A stretch of 64,000 nt of DNA from RGIG9115 sp045128915 (GTDB lineage Bacteria; Bacillota; Clostridia; UBA1381): the NCBI GenBank assembly GCA_045128915.1, contig JBGVIT010000033.1, positions 90,758 to 154,757 of the forward strand, given 5' to 3'. The translations under genes were made by a program, and so were the position numbers. Shown piece after piece: positions 23,601 through 31,600 of the stretch (position 1 is its first letter; every line of letters begins with the position of its first letter). Under the pieces are notes generated by a model, which worked only from the letters and a program-made list of their open reading frames with translations, did no database searches and had not been told where the DNA came from.

Positions 23601-24305
23601 AGTCACCCTTGAACTATTAACTCCATCTCCAGTTGCAGCGGAAATGTTGTAGGCTCCTTCAAGATGTTCAGTATGGCAACTATCAGAAGTATTAGTCTCA
23701 TCAACCTTATATATTTTAACCGTACTCTTATCTGTGAGAGAACTTATTGAACCAGATACATTATGGTTAAGAACATGAATTATTGTATTGGAATTTTCTG
23801 TAACTATGTTCATGACTTTGCAACTAAAATAAAAATTAGAGGCAAATATTATAACATGGTCTTCGATACTTAATGCATCTGAAGACAATCCTTCAACGGT
23901 AATTTTTGCACAACTAGTTTCAGAATCTAATACACTATCTAATACATTACACTCGACAGGGGTATTAAGCTTAGCTCCAGAAATGTTTAATAATCCTTCG
24001 CACATTGAATAATCAGATAAAGTTTTATTATTTTTTCCTAAAGCTATTGAGTAGTCGCCCAAAGCTTCATTATCAGATTGTACAATAGCATTTTCTCCAT
24101 CGCCCGCAGATGTCGAAGTTTTATTCTGCTTAAACAAATCATATGTCGCTTTTGCCGATGGATAATGTGTGTCATCTGAGTTTTCATCAAGAACCGTTGT
24201 TAAATTCTCGATGTCTTGCTTAGCAATAATCCCATCTTCCATCAAGTTTAAATTTTCTGCGGTAAGAATTTCACCATTGCTAAAATTTTGTTTTATATAA
24301 GCCAT
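20601..24305 (-). CDS. Giant fibre with YadA-like head region and duplicated binding modules, 1234 aa
   Basis: The N-terminus MAYIKQNFSNGEILTAENLNLMEDGI is a common fibre start. Residues about 70-420 contain YadA-like head repeats (SIALGKNNKTLSDYSMCEG, HIEGHTNISFGQYNHLEGVRN, TTVGGYANDVTSSTYSTING), a left-handed beta roll used by trimeric adhesins. Carbohydrate-binding-like beta domains follow. Two homologous units, at about residues 780-905 and 915-1040, each start KN(I/L)xNPxDI and end EDSDTVEFTEAPEGTVFEP. A 66-bp stretch is identical between the units. The C-terminus (GGTITPVNKQKMPVPSNI) resembles other gut phage fibres. It probably binds a surface glycan. Confidence 0.8.
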   Translation of the reverse strand: MAYIKQNFSNGEILTAENLNLMEDGIIAKQDIENLTTVLDENSDDTHYPSAKATYDLFKQNKTSTSAGDGENAIVQSDNEALGDYSIALGKNNKTLSDYSMCEGLLNISGAKLNTPVECNVLDSVLDSETSCAKITVEGLSSDALSIEDHVIIFASNFYFSCKVMNIVTENSNTIIHVLNHNVSGSISSLTDKSTVKIYKVDETNTSDSCHTEHLEGAYNISAATGDGVNSSRVTHIEGHTNISFGQYNHLEGVRNKALNQTEFTHIEGRMNTADGENSKVLASHIRGERNIVKKSSYTTVGGYANDVTSSTYSTINGFKNTVSNSPNSFVNGNQIKAFDVSDALIQGSNLIAEKDNKVVLGEFNEANSDSLLIVGNGTSEENRKNALEITGEGDLKYLDKNKNLVSLNKKLDDIKLNNLLASKQLVDSHEYEGKFINPDIGLLYIKDATNVSKISTYSRNILDKDYYYKSIIGGKTGIDFVSNDLGEITIKGQYTGNIWAQFVMYNTDKPFYFESGVTYILGRECTDSSIEFRITYYNENGTMVKVNSFGTDKEITWSENYTFNSIMIQAAKQDYNTEVLVRPYIYVKGKELDSWEPSVVETFNLNETNLIDTTNNNDGQIILHKENEELQCSLTIDTYAERNLADMEHVEDVAERVAELESSKVDKNTDTNRIYATGGSGEPKMLYWSESPLKSGIVRRTPNMQIRLPLIPDNDSEATSKKYVDSLNSALAERVTELESLTLTFTEDTSTAYEKAVPAEVGRYALVKMIGGATEKVVVGKNILNPKDIELDTNFCKDITYNSDGSISFVVSAEDISTGLDMETNLTKLGFTDGKYYVYVDAQSNCRIRTEFYPPALSIYIWDSESSGVDAEVTLKIMIWKYEDSDTVEFTEAPEGTVFEPYTLGFQDAEVERIESRSKNLANPEDIPPFRYYGTEEFVSPTVNADGSISFTLSSEIHIGAECWTNFGLSAGKYYYLLEGVDGVTNFFDSLNIMCDIPYSIVQGEYVYPDEYTFNVKVMVYKYEDSDTVEFTEAPEGTVFEPYKDGDSIEIPFEAIKAKIDGFGKMVNDTYYDYIEFVDDKVFGYKVADEIVLNGTEDGWVKYSTSQTPYFYIPSFLPNFVPAACTSDLYDQTKVSVTNTNIGINTGTVGGVTGTVVVRPPNYAELTVEGFKAQLAERPITLRYAFATPEVTDITDLFTEDNTIEVQQGGTITPVNKQKMPVPSNIVYITRKG
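21174..21239. repeat. 66-bp perfect direct repeat, copy 1
   Basis: Identical base for base to 21597-21662, inside the duplicated binding units of the 1234-aa fibre gene. Encodes the end of the second unit (KYEDSDTVEFTEAPEGTVFE). Confidence 0.9.
21597..21662. repeat. 66-bp perfect direct repeat, copy 2
   Basis: Second copy of the repeat at 21174-21239, 423 bp away and in frame (141 codons), so recombination between the copies would delete or add exactly one unit without a frameshift. Confidence 0.9.
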
Positions 24306-24324
24306 AACAATCTATTCTCCTTTC

Positions 24325-24558
24325 TTATAAACTTCCTAACACCATAATTCCTAATTGTCCTACTCCCAATGTAGCAGAAGAACCACCAGAAACTATTGAA
24401 TCTGTGTCGAATTCTAATTGTGTATAATCAATATTTAATACATAAATATCTAAAATTTCTTTGGATGCGTCTACCGCTTCTTTTGTTCCAAATGTTTCTT
24501 TTAATTTGCTTAAAAAATATGATAATCCATTATCACTTATATATTTTTTTGTACTCAC
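24325..24558 (-). CDS. Mini fibre-docking protein, 77 aa
   Basis: MSTKKYISDNGLSYFLSKLK is the shared N-terminal docking module. The following EILDIYVLNIDYTQLEFDTDSIVS is paralogous to the end of the neighbour at 24573 (NLYILDVDYSALKFDTSEIVS). The last 20 residues (GGSSATLGVGQLGIMVLGSL) are hydrophobic and glycine-rich. There is no shaft. The start codon is GTG with an AGGAGTG site. It may be a fibre adaptor or the stump of a lost fibre. Confidence 0.65.
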   Translation of the reverse strand: MSTKKYISDNGLSYFLSKLKETFGTKEAVDASKEILDIYVLNIDYTQLEFDTDSIVSGGSSATLGVGQLGIMVLGSL

Positions 24559-24572
24559 TAACTATCACTCCT

Positions 24573-24746
24573 TTAACTAACAATTTCCGAAGTGTCAAAT
24601 TTTAAAGCAGAGTAATCAACATCTAATATATAAAGATTTGTATCTTCTTCAATGTTAAAAATAGATTCTTGTGTGGCAAATAAATCTCTTAGATTGTCTA
24701 AAAAGATTTCTAATCCGTTTAGACTGGTATATTTTTTTGTTTCCAT
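24573..24746 (-). CDS. Mini fibre-docking protein, 57 aa, paralogue of its downstream neighbour
   Basis: Starts METKKYTSLNGLEIFLDNLR and ends FDTSEIVS. It aligns along its whole length with 24325-24558. GAAAGGAG lies 8 bases before the ATG. The two genes are 14 bases apart, a tandem duplication. Below 60 residues, it is easily missed, but the paralogy and ribosome site support it. Confidence 0.7.
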   Translation of the reverse strand: METKKYTSLNGLEIFLDNLRDLFATQESIFNIEEDTNLYILDVDYSALKFDTSEIVS

Positions 24747-24879
24747 GTTTTATTCTCCTTTCTTTTAAAGAGAGTTAGAGAACTTTGAATTAGATATATT
24801 GTTTTACAATTTAAACATTTGTACATCATATATAAATAGTAGGGGATATATCTAAAATCCCTTTGTTGCGACTTGTTCA

Positions 24880-24904
24880 TTATGCGTCTAGCTATCACGC
24901 ATAA
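24880..24904 (-). other. Leader hairpin upstream of the mini docking genes
   Basis: TTATGCGT and ACGCATAA form a perfect 8-bp stem with a 9-base loop. A GGGAT/ATCCC hairpin follows at about 24843-24861. Both lie in the 268-base gap between the 25015 terminator and the gene at 24746, so that mRNA would have a structured leader. Confidence 0.45.
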
Positions 24905-24952
24905 TTACTATTAAAATCCGCATTTTATTTGGTTATTTTTATATAAAATAGA

Positions 24953-24976
24953 AGAGGGTCTAGTTAAAGACCCTCT
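24953..24976 (-). terminator. Terminator after the Ala-rich fibre gene
   Basis: AGAGGGTCT pairs with AGACCCTCT around a 6-base loop, followed leftward by TCTATTTTATAT. It lies 39 bases after the stop of 25015-26574 and ends most of that gene's mRNA. It resembles the hairpin at 20275 in having TATTTTATAT after the stem. Confidence 0.75.
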
Positions 24977-25014
24977 CTATTATTTTATAACTTTATTGGT
25001 TATATTATTGTAAA

Positions 25015-26574
25015 TTACGCAAAGAGAGCGTTAATCTCAGCTTCGCTTACTTCAACAAACGCTGCAATTGCATCGGCGTTTGCCTGTTCAGCAGCCTTTG
25101 CACGAAGCACTTCTTCATCAAGCTTGCCCTGAACAGCCGCAGCAGCACCAGAAACATCATAGGCACTAGCCTCGGTGAATGCAGCAGAGCCAAGACCCTT
25201 AACAGCAATATCTGTACCCTTTACAGCAATAGTACCGTTAGCAGAACCAATAGTAATATCGGAAGCCTGAAGAGCCTTATTCCATACTTCCTTCTCAGCA
25301 GCGGTAGTATGTGCAACAGTGTCGGCAGTATGATTGGCAACAGTAGTCTCAAGAGACTTAGCCGCATATGCACCATTAGCACGAGCTACCTCAGCTTCGA
25401 CAGCGGCAGCAAGCTCCTCGTCAGAAGCATAAGTATCATTAAGAGCGGCTACATCATCAGCAACAGCCTTAATCTTGGCATCGACCTGAGCATTGGTATA
25501 ATCGTTAGTGTGAGCATCTTTGTACTCAGTAAGAGAATCCGAAATAGCTTGAACCTCGGTCTTGGTAGCGTGAGTTGCAGAAGCGGTTTCGAGCGCTGTA
25601 ACCCTTCCAGCAAGAGCAGCAAGGTCGGCAGCCTTAGCATAATCACCAATCTGAAGAGCATTGATAGCGTCAGTTACATAAGCAGAAACCGTCTTATTGC
25701 CAGTATCAACCTTATTCTGAAGAGCAACGATTGCTTCATTCATAGCAGCTGCGTCATCGGGATGGCTTTGAATCCAAGCAGCAATCTCAGTAAGAGTGTC
25801 AAGGGAAGCGTCTGCACCCTCAGCAATCAACTGCTTTGCAAGCTCCTCGTTTGCAATAGTGCGAACAGACTTGTTAGCGTCTTCACCTACAAGAGTATCT
25901 ACCTTACCAGAAACAGTATCAATCTTAGTAGAAAGCTCAGTGTCATCATAAGCATTTTCCTGAATGTTATTGATAATGCCCATAACGGTAGAACCTTCGG
26001 GAACGGTGCCAACCTTGCCAGCAAGAGTATCTACTGCGGTCTGAACCTTGCCAACTTCAGTGTTGGTGTGACCCTTAGCCTGTGCAAGAATACCAGACTC
26101 AGTATTGTTAATAGCTTCGATAGCCTGTGCATTTGCATCGGCAGTATCCTGTGCTGCATCTGCCGCATCCTTAGCTGCCTGAATTGCAGTGTCCTTTGCG
26201 TTTGCATAGCCCTGAGCCTCGGTCTTGGTAGCATAATCACCAACAGCCTGTTTGCCATCAAGTGCTGCCTCAACATCTGCAAAGCTATCAATAGTAGCGC
26301 CATCCTTGATTGCAGCAATTGCCTCTTTGTTGGTTTTAACCTGACCATCGGCAAGAGCATTTACCTGAGTGTCGGTATAAGTGTTGGCAGCAGTAATTGC
26401 CTCAGACTTTGCGGTAGCAGCAGCACCAGCAGCATCATAGTTTGTAGCAAGACCATCAGCATATGCCTTAGCAGCGGCAAGAGCAGCCTCATCATCTGCC
26501 TTAATTTTAGCCTTAATCTTTGTATCATAAAGACCCAGTTTATCCAAAGAAACATACTTTTTAGTGTTAGCCAT
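25015..26574 (-). CDS. Alanine-rich coiled-coil tail/whisker protein, 519 aa
   Basis: The N-terminus MANTKKYVSLDKLGLYDTKI is the shared docking module. The body is almost entirely Ala-rich heptad coiled coil (KAYADGLATNYDAAGAAATAKSEAI, and many similar), with the segment IAAWIQSHPDDAAAMNEAIVALQNKV common in phage coiled-coil fibres. The C-terminus EVSEAEINALFA is the shared terminal tag. Its GC content and uniform codon use are visibly higher than its neighbours, as in the probable major tail protein, suggesting high expression. It has its own terminator and an AT-repeat region upstream. Probably a trimeric whisker. Confidence 0.75.
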   Translation of the reverse strand: MANTKKYVSLDKLGLYDTKIKAKIKADDEAALAAAKAYADGLATNYDAAGAAATAKSEAITAANTYTDTQVNALADGQVKTNKEAIAAIKDGATIDSFADVEAALDGKQAVGDYATKTEAQGYANAKDTAIQAAKDAADAAQDTADANAQAIEAINNTESGILAQAKGHTNTEVGKVQTAVDTLAGKVGTVPEGSTVMGIINNIQENAYDDTELSTKIDTVSGKVDTLVGEDANKSVRTIANEELAKQLIAEGADASLDTLTEIAAWIQSHPDDAAAMNEAIVALQNKVDTGNKTVSAYVTDAINALQIGDYAKAADLAALAGRVTALETASATHATKTEVQAISDSLTEYKDAHTNDYTNAQVDAKIKAVADDVAALNDTYASDEELAAAVEAEVARANGAYAAKSLETTVANHTADTVAHTTAAEKEVWNKALQASDITIGSANGTIAVKGTDIAVKGLGSAAFTEASAYDVSGAAAAVQGKLDEEVLRAKAAEQANADAIAAFVEVSEAEINALFA

Positions 26575-26621
26575 AAGTTTTAATCTCCTTTAAAATAAAA
26601 AATTATAATTATTAAACTTTC

Positions 26622-26723
26622 AAATATTAAACAAAAATATTTAAGTATAAATATTTAACATCAAATAATAAACATTACTTAAAACTCTCATTTTATATCA
26701 TATTGATATCATTTTAATATCAT
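26622..26723. repeat. AT-rich phased short repeats upstream of the Ala-rich fibre gene
   Basis: AAATATT starts at 26622, 26635 and 26649, with a near copy AAATAAT at 26663 (13-14 base steps). ATATCAT starts at 26695, 26706 and 26717, exactly 11 bases apart. Such phasing places sites on one DNA face, as in protein-binding arrays or bent promoter DNA. Confidence 0.55.
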
Positions 26724-26736
26724 ATAACCATAAGAA

Positions 26737-27207
26737 TTAATTAAATAAACTCAAAATATCATTCTCAGAAACTTCTTGAGTTTTATCTGCAACAACCACA
26801 TAGCAACCCAATTCTTCATCCCATACAGAGATATTTTCATTGCCACTTGTGGTGTTTGCATAAATTTTATTTTCTTGTCCTAATTCGGGTAACTCAACCC
26901 CTATAAATACAACATCGTCTGGTTTTTCAGTAATTTGTATCCACTCATCTTTGTAAAACCACAAACAAGCACTTCCGATTACAAAATAATAACCAGAAAG
27001 GGGGGAGTCTAATGCCAATCTATCTGCTTCTGTATTTAATTCTACAATCTGATTATAAAAGACTCGTTGACCTTTATAGTCAAAGGCAATTCTGCCCAAA
27101 TCTTGAATAAAAATCAATTGACCATCTTTTATAACAAGCTCTCTTATTCTGGAAGAAGATGTAGCGACTAAGGACAAGACACTTTTTGTATTAGTTGTAT
27201 CCGCCAT
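26737..27207 (-). CDS. Fibre/baseplate-associated protein, 156 aa
   Basis: TKSVLSLVATSSSRIRELVIKDGQLIFIQDLGRIAFDYKGQRVFYNQI resembles a small phage module that precedes fibres. The middle (ADRLALDSPLSGYYFVIGSACLWFYKDEW) is beta-rich. The C-terminus EVSENDILSLFN is the tag shared with 17840-18352 and 25015-26574. The ribosome site is GGAGGTG. Confidence 0.65.
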   Translation of the reverse strand: MADTTNTKSVLSLVATSSSRIRELVIKDGQLIFIQDLGRIAFDYKGQRVFYNQIVELNTEADRLALDSPLSGYYFVIGSACLWFYKDEWIQITEKPDDVVFIGVELPELGQENKIYANTTSGNENISVWDEELGCYVVVADKTQEVSENDILSLFN

Positions 27208-27232
27208 ATTACACCTCCACCATTAGGACAAT

Positions 27233-28084
27233 TTAGAATTCAACTATCTCATACGAAGCCGCCTCAGCAATCTCAGCCATTTTAGCCTCAATCTGTGCGT
27301 CCGTATACGCATTTGCAGTTTCTACCGCATTTGTAGTTGCCGTCTCAATTTTTGTGTCAACTTCTTCTGTTTCCGAAACCCCATAATAAGGTTTGATAGA
27401 AGAGTGACAATCTTCGTTAGACAAATTAATTCTAATGCTGTCAGATGCAATCATCTTATTGTCGGCATCATACCAGTCAATTCGATAATTCCAGCCTATA
27501 AATTTATCGGCATTGGAATTAGCACCATAATAAGTCCAAGTATCATCAGTCTCATTATACTTTGCAAGTCCCAACCAAGTGGGCTGATATCTGCGTCCAA
27601 ATGCATCAGTCTTCAAATCGGTGAGAATTTCTTCGTCAACTTGGTCGCCCAAATGCTCAATATAACCAACGGCATCATCGGGCGCATAAGTCTTCAGAGT
27701 AAAATAATGAGTATTAGCGTCTCCGCCTTTGCCAACAGTTTGTTTTGTCCAAACCGTGTCAGCAGGAGCCATAATTCTAATTTCTCGCTCATTCACATTA
27801 ACAAGAGTGCCAACAGGAATATCAGTAATCTCATACTTGACTTCTTCGTATTTTGCCTCCACTTCGTCAGCATCAACCTTGGTAGCAATTACAGTTTTAA
27901 GTTCTGCAAACTCAGCGGAGTCATCGCAAATTACTTTGTTACCATCTTTGTCAATCCAACCCACATAAGGCTTGCCATTAGCATCCTTGACAAATAAAAT
28001 ATCATAATTATCAATGGTACCATTAGACAAAGCTGCATCAATGTTTTCCAACATACCAAAGGCATGTTTTGCTTTATTAGCCAT
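27233..28084 (-). CDS. Conserved tail-appendage protein, 283 aa
   Basis: Starts MANKAKHAFGMLENIDAALSNGTID and has blocks FVKDANGKPYVGWIDKDGNKV and LGDQVDEEILTDLKTDAFGRRYQPTWLGLA typical of a phage structural protein seen beside fibre genes in Firmicutes phages; its function is not established. A central beta domain is followed by a C-terminal helix (ETATTNAVETANAYTDAQIEAKM) and the ending SYEIVEF. GGAGG site. Confidence 0.6.
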   Translation of the reverse strand: MANKAKHAFGMLENIDAALSNGTIDNYDILFVKDANGKPYVGWIDKDGNKVICDDSAEFAELKTVIATKVDADEVEAKYEEVKYEITDIPVGTLVNVNEREIRIMAPADTVWTKQTVGKGGDANTHYFTLKTYAPDDAVGYIEHLGDQVDEEILTDLKTDAFGRRYQPTWLGLAKYNETDDTWTYYGANSNADKFIGWNYRIDWYDADNKMIASDSIRINLSNEDCHSSIKPYYGVSETEEVDTKIETATTNAVETANAYTDAQIEAKMAEIAEAASYEIVEF

Positions 28085-28137
28085 ACTCGTTACCTCCTTT
28101 TAATAAAATTTTATATATATAAAACCCTAATAGGATA

Positions 28138-28281
28138 TTAGAGTACCTGATTAACTTCCAAGATATACATTTTTTCTTTTTCAGTTATTTTTCCACCTAC
28201 ATATAATTCCACTATCTTTTCTTCTGTAACTTTTCCATCTTTGTACAAACGCTTCATAGATTCAACAAACTGTCTTTCCAT
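28138..28281 (-). CDS. XkdX-like tail protein, 47 aa
   Basis: MERQFVESMKRLYKDGKVTE then EKIVELYVGGKITEKEKMYIL. It matches the small XkdX family (W/L-x-x-GkiTeeqlxxxVxxGxITxeeyxxI), found after tail-fibre genes in PBSX-type and many other Gram-positive phages. The start lies one base after the stop of the preceding gene. Too short for usual length cut-offs. Confidence 0.75.
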   Translation of the reverse strand: MERQFVESMKRLYKDGKVTEEKIVELYVGGKITEKEKMYILEVNQVL

Positions 28282-28282
28282 A

Positions 28283-28597
28283 TCAAATTACCCCCTCGTT
28301 AATGAGCGAAGCTAAAAATTCATCAATGATAGCCTCTGGCGTAGAAAGGTTCAACATCTTCAACTGCTTGTATTCATACTCATCAATTTCAATTAAATCA
28401 ACGGTGTCATATCCAGAAACAGGTATATTGTATAAAGTGCGCTCGTGCCAAATGGTATTTTTATCAGAAGAAAGGATTGCTTGTGCTTCATTTATATCAC
28501 TTAAAACCATAATTTTATGTTTTGGCTGCCACTTAAGATAAGTGAGGTTATCCAAAACATCAATTACTTTATTATTTTTCATTACTTTGTAAAACAT
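28283..28597 (-). CDS. XkdW-position tail protein, 104 aa
   Basis: MFYKVMKNNKVIDVLDNLTYLKWQPKHKIMVL and WHERTLYNIPVSGYDTVDLIEIDEYEYKQLKML resemble the small proteins that sit between the big fibre gene and XkdX in many Firmicutes phages. It may be a fibre chaperone or cap. The stop TGA is one base from the XkdX start, and a terminator-like hairpin precedes it at 28618. Confidence 0.65.
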   Translation of the reverse strand: MFYKVMKNNKVIDVLDNLTYLKWQPKHKIMVLSDINEAQAILSSDKNTIWHERTLYNIPVSGYDTVDLIEIDEYEYKQLKMLNLSTPEAIIDEFLASLINEGVI

Positions 28598-28617
28598 ATT
28601 TTTTACCTCACAATAAA

Positions 28618-28647
28618 AGAGGGTGGGGAGTAGCCCCCAAACCCTCT
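28618..28647 (-). terminator. Terminator-like hairpin after the giant CotH-like adhesin
   Basis: AGAGGGT-GGGG pairs with CCCCC-AA-ACCCTCT, with a two-base bulge and a short loop. TTTTATTG follows leftward. It lies 6 bases past the stop of 28653-35846, so distal fibre genes may be expressed at a lower level. Confidence 0.65.
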
Positions 28648-28652
28648 ATAGT

Positions 28653-31600
28653 TTAAAACGATATTTCAATCAATACGCCTAAAGGAGAACCATTATGCCC
28701 CGATGCGTTAGTAATACCTTGAGCAACACCATTTTCATCTATTCGCCAAATATAATTCTGATAAGAAACATTCGGTGAACGAGTCCAATAACCATGATAA
28801 TCTCCACCATCGAATGCTCGTTTTCTTGCAGCGTTATCACTCAAATAAGAAACCGTCTTATTCACACCAGTAACCGCATTAATTTCATTGCCGTATATTG
28901 ATGTATTGCCATACGCAGAATCAAGTTCTATAAGAGCAGGAATTGTAATGTAACAACCAGAAGCGCTTATATCTTCAGACATATTACCAACAGAAGAACG
29001 CACAGCCATTCGTTTAAGAAGTGATTTAATTTGTGTAGGCATAGCATTATACAACCTTGTATTTAACGAACTATTTAATTCAGAATTAGCCCAACCACCA
29101 ACATTAGTATTGGACGCATTCCATTTCTTTGTTCTGCCAAGCAAATGAGAGGCAAGCAAACTAAATGAACATCTTTGGTTTGTAACATTATTTAAATCAT
29201 CCATTAAATAGAATCTTCTAAATCCGCAAGCCTCCAAAGTAATAGATTCATGTGTCCACATTGCCAAATCTCTGCAAACTTGGTCACCCAAATCTTTGTA
29301 CCAAATCTTAGCCCAGTTAATATTGCCAATCGCATAGTTTTCATAATAACCTTCTTCTGGACTAGATGCTCCAAAAATTAAAGATGCGTTGGTAATTGTT
29401 GTTTGTTTCTTAATTAATTCAGTTGTTAAAACAGAATTACCATCGAGATTTGACTTATAAACGGTCAGATTATTATCACCCTTTTTATGGCGAAGAATTA
29501 TCATTTCACGCTTATTGATGCTCGAAACATTATCAGAAGATGTACCCCAAACAAGCTGAGCATTGCTGCCACTATAAGTTAAATCAAAGCCTTGGTTTGT
29601 ATTTCCTTGATAACATTGAGCCAGCGTTGCACCAGACTCGCAACCAGTCAAAAATTCATAATCTATAGCAACAATAAAGTCTTTGTCCTCATCAAACAAT
29701 TTAATGCCCGTGTCTATATAGGTGTCCCTACCATTGAAGTAAGTTTTTTCAGAAATTAATAATTTTGATTCAATATCATCATAATCAATATCATTACCAA
29801 CAACAATAGTATAAGGGTCTTTATCGGTTACAATGGTATCCGCAAGTCCAAGTTTATTCATTGCATAAATCTCAACAGGGGAGAGGTCAGCCAAATCTTT
29901 TCCGTCAAAAGCGGTAGCCGTATATGTGAATTTATCAAATATAGCATTAACAGTTTTGTCGCCATCAATAAAACCGCTCTTATCCCAACGATTAAAGAGA
30001 TAGTATACATAGCCAGACTCTTCGGCGGTATAAGTGGGAGCAATACCAACATAAGGCACATTCTCACCATACAAACCAGAGGACTCTTGCATCGTTACAC
30101 CCTTAGAAACATACTTAATTGTATAACTTCTAAGCGATTCGGTATAGGTAGCGGTAATTGTTCTTTCGCTAAATACATCTGTCAAAGCAGAATCCCACCC
30201 AGCAAATGTAAAATCGTACTGAACTGTACTTGCAATAGTGGGAGAGAGAGGGTTGTTTTCTCTCGTAGTTGGGTCAATAGCATCTTCACCCTTATCAACA
30301 TATTGAACTTCCAAGACATTACCATCGGCGTTCATAAAGGTTACTGCAAACTGCTCTATAATGGTATCAGCTACAATTTCCAAATCAGACCAAGTGGTTT
30401 GATAATCAAGCAATTGTTGTTGTCTAATTACAGGAACATGAACTTTTCCAGTCAAAATAGATTTATCAACATTATAACCATTCTTATCAATACCAGCCAT
30501 ATTATAAAGGCGCTCTAACAAAATGGTGTCTTCAAGTGTCCAATCAACACCAATAATTCTTACACGATTGAGATTTTGTGCAGAATTAAGAATTGTTAAT
30601 AGGTCAACCGTATTGCAATTTTCAACTGTCAAATTGGTTAACTTGCCAAAATCTACAACATCAAAAGTGGTAAGATAAATTAAGTTTTTCATACTAAGAG
30701 AACCAATTGCAGGTAATTCGGCAATTTCAATTTTGCCTCCGTCAGCAAATGTAACACCGCCAATATTAGAACCTTGAGCATATAATTCTTTCAAGTTATT
30801 TAACGCAGTCAAGTTCAAAGATTGAGTTAATCCAGAAACATTTTCTATATTCAACTCTTCCAACAGATAGTTAGCACCAGTTGTAAGAGTGGTAAAATTA
30901 GGGTTGTCATAACCTTCGGTTGCATTGCCAAAGATTAATTTCTTAACTTTGCTTGCCTTACTTGTATCAGCGGTTGCTACATAACAAGTTGACAAATCAC
31001 CAAAGTCTTGAATAAGAGAAGAACTATAAACATCTACAATATCAGCTTTTTCACCATCAAACGGTATCTCATATGTCTTGTTAGGTTCGGCTCTCAACTG
31101 TATTGGATTTTGTGTACCATACTTAACATTCAAATACATATACGCATAAGGCGTGAGTTTCAATCTGTAATTAGGTTGAACTGCCAAATCACCATTGGGT
31201 ACGCTACATCTAAATACAGAGTTGTCGCCAGAAGCAACGGAAGACTGATATTTAGAAGCCATATATTTTTCTTGGCTACGCTCCCATTGTCTACGATGGT
31301 ATTTCATTTTACCATTCGCCATATTTACAAGGAATTGGGCATCACCTTTACCATTAATAAAGGAAGAATTATAAGTACGAATATATTTTCTCTCAATATC
31401 TACACGCCATAATTCTTCAGGGAATTGGCTCTGCCATTCGTCTGCCTTGTTAATAAAGCTCTCGGCATGCCAAGCATTCTTAGATTCAAGAGTATTGTAC
31501 ATTGCCTTGAGTTCGACAGGGAAGAGGTCTCTTATGCGACAGAAGAATGTACTATCAGACTCTCTAAATACTTCTTCACCCTTTTCGTCAACATCGGTAT

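Noticed and set aside
25309..26583. 424-codon + strand frame opposite the Ala-rich fibre gene
   Set aside because: It is the antisense shadow of a GC-rich, Ala-repeat coding sequence; low-complexity Ser/Ile/Cys protein with no ribosome site.
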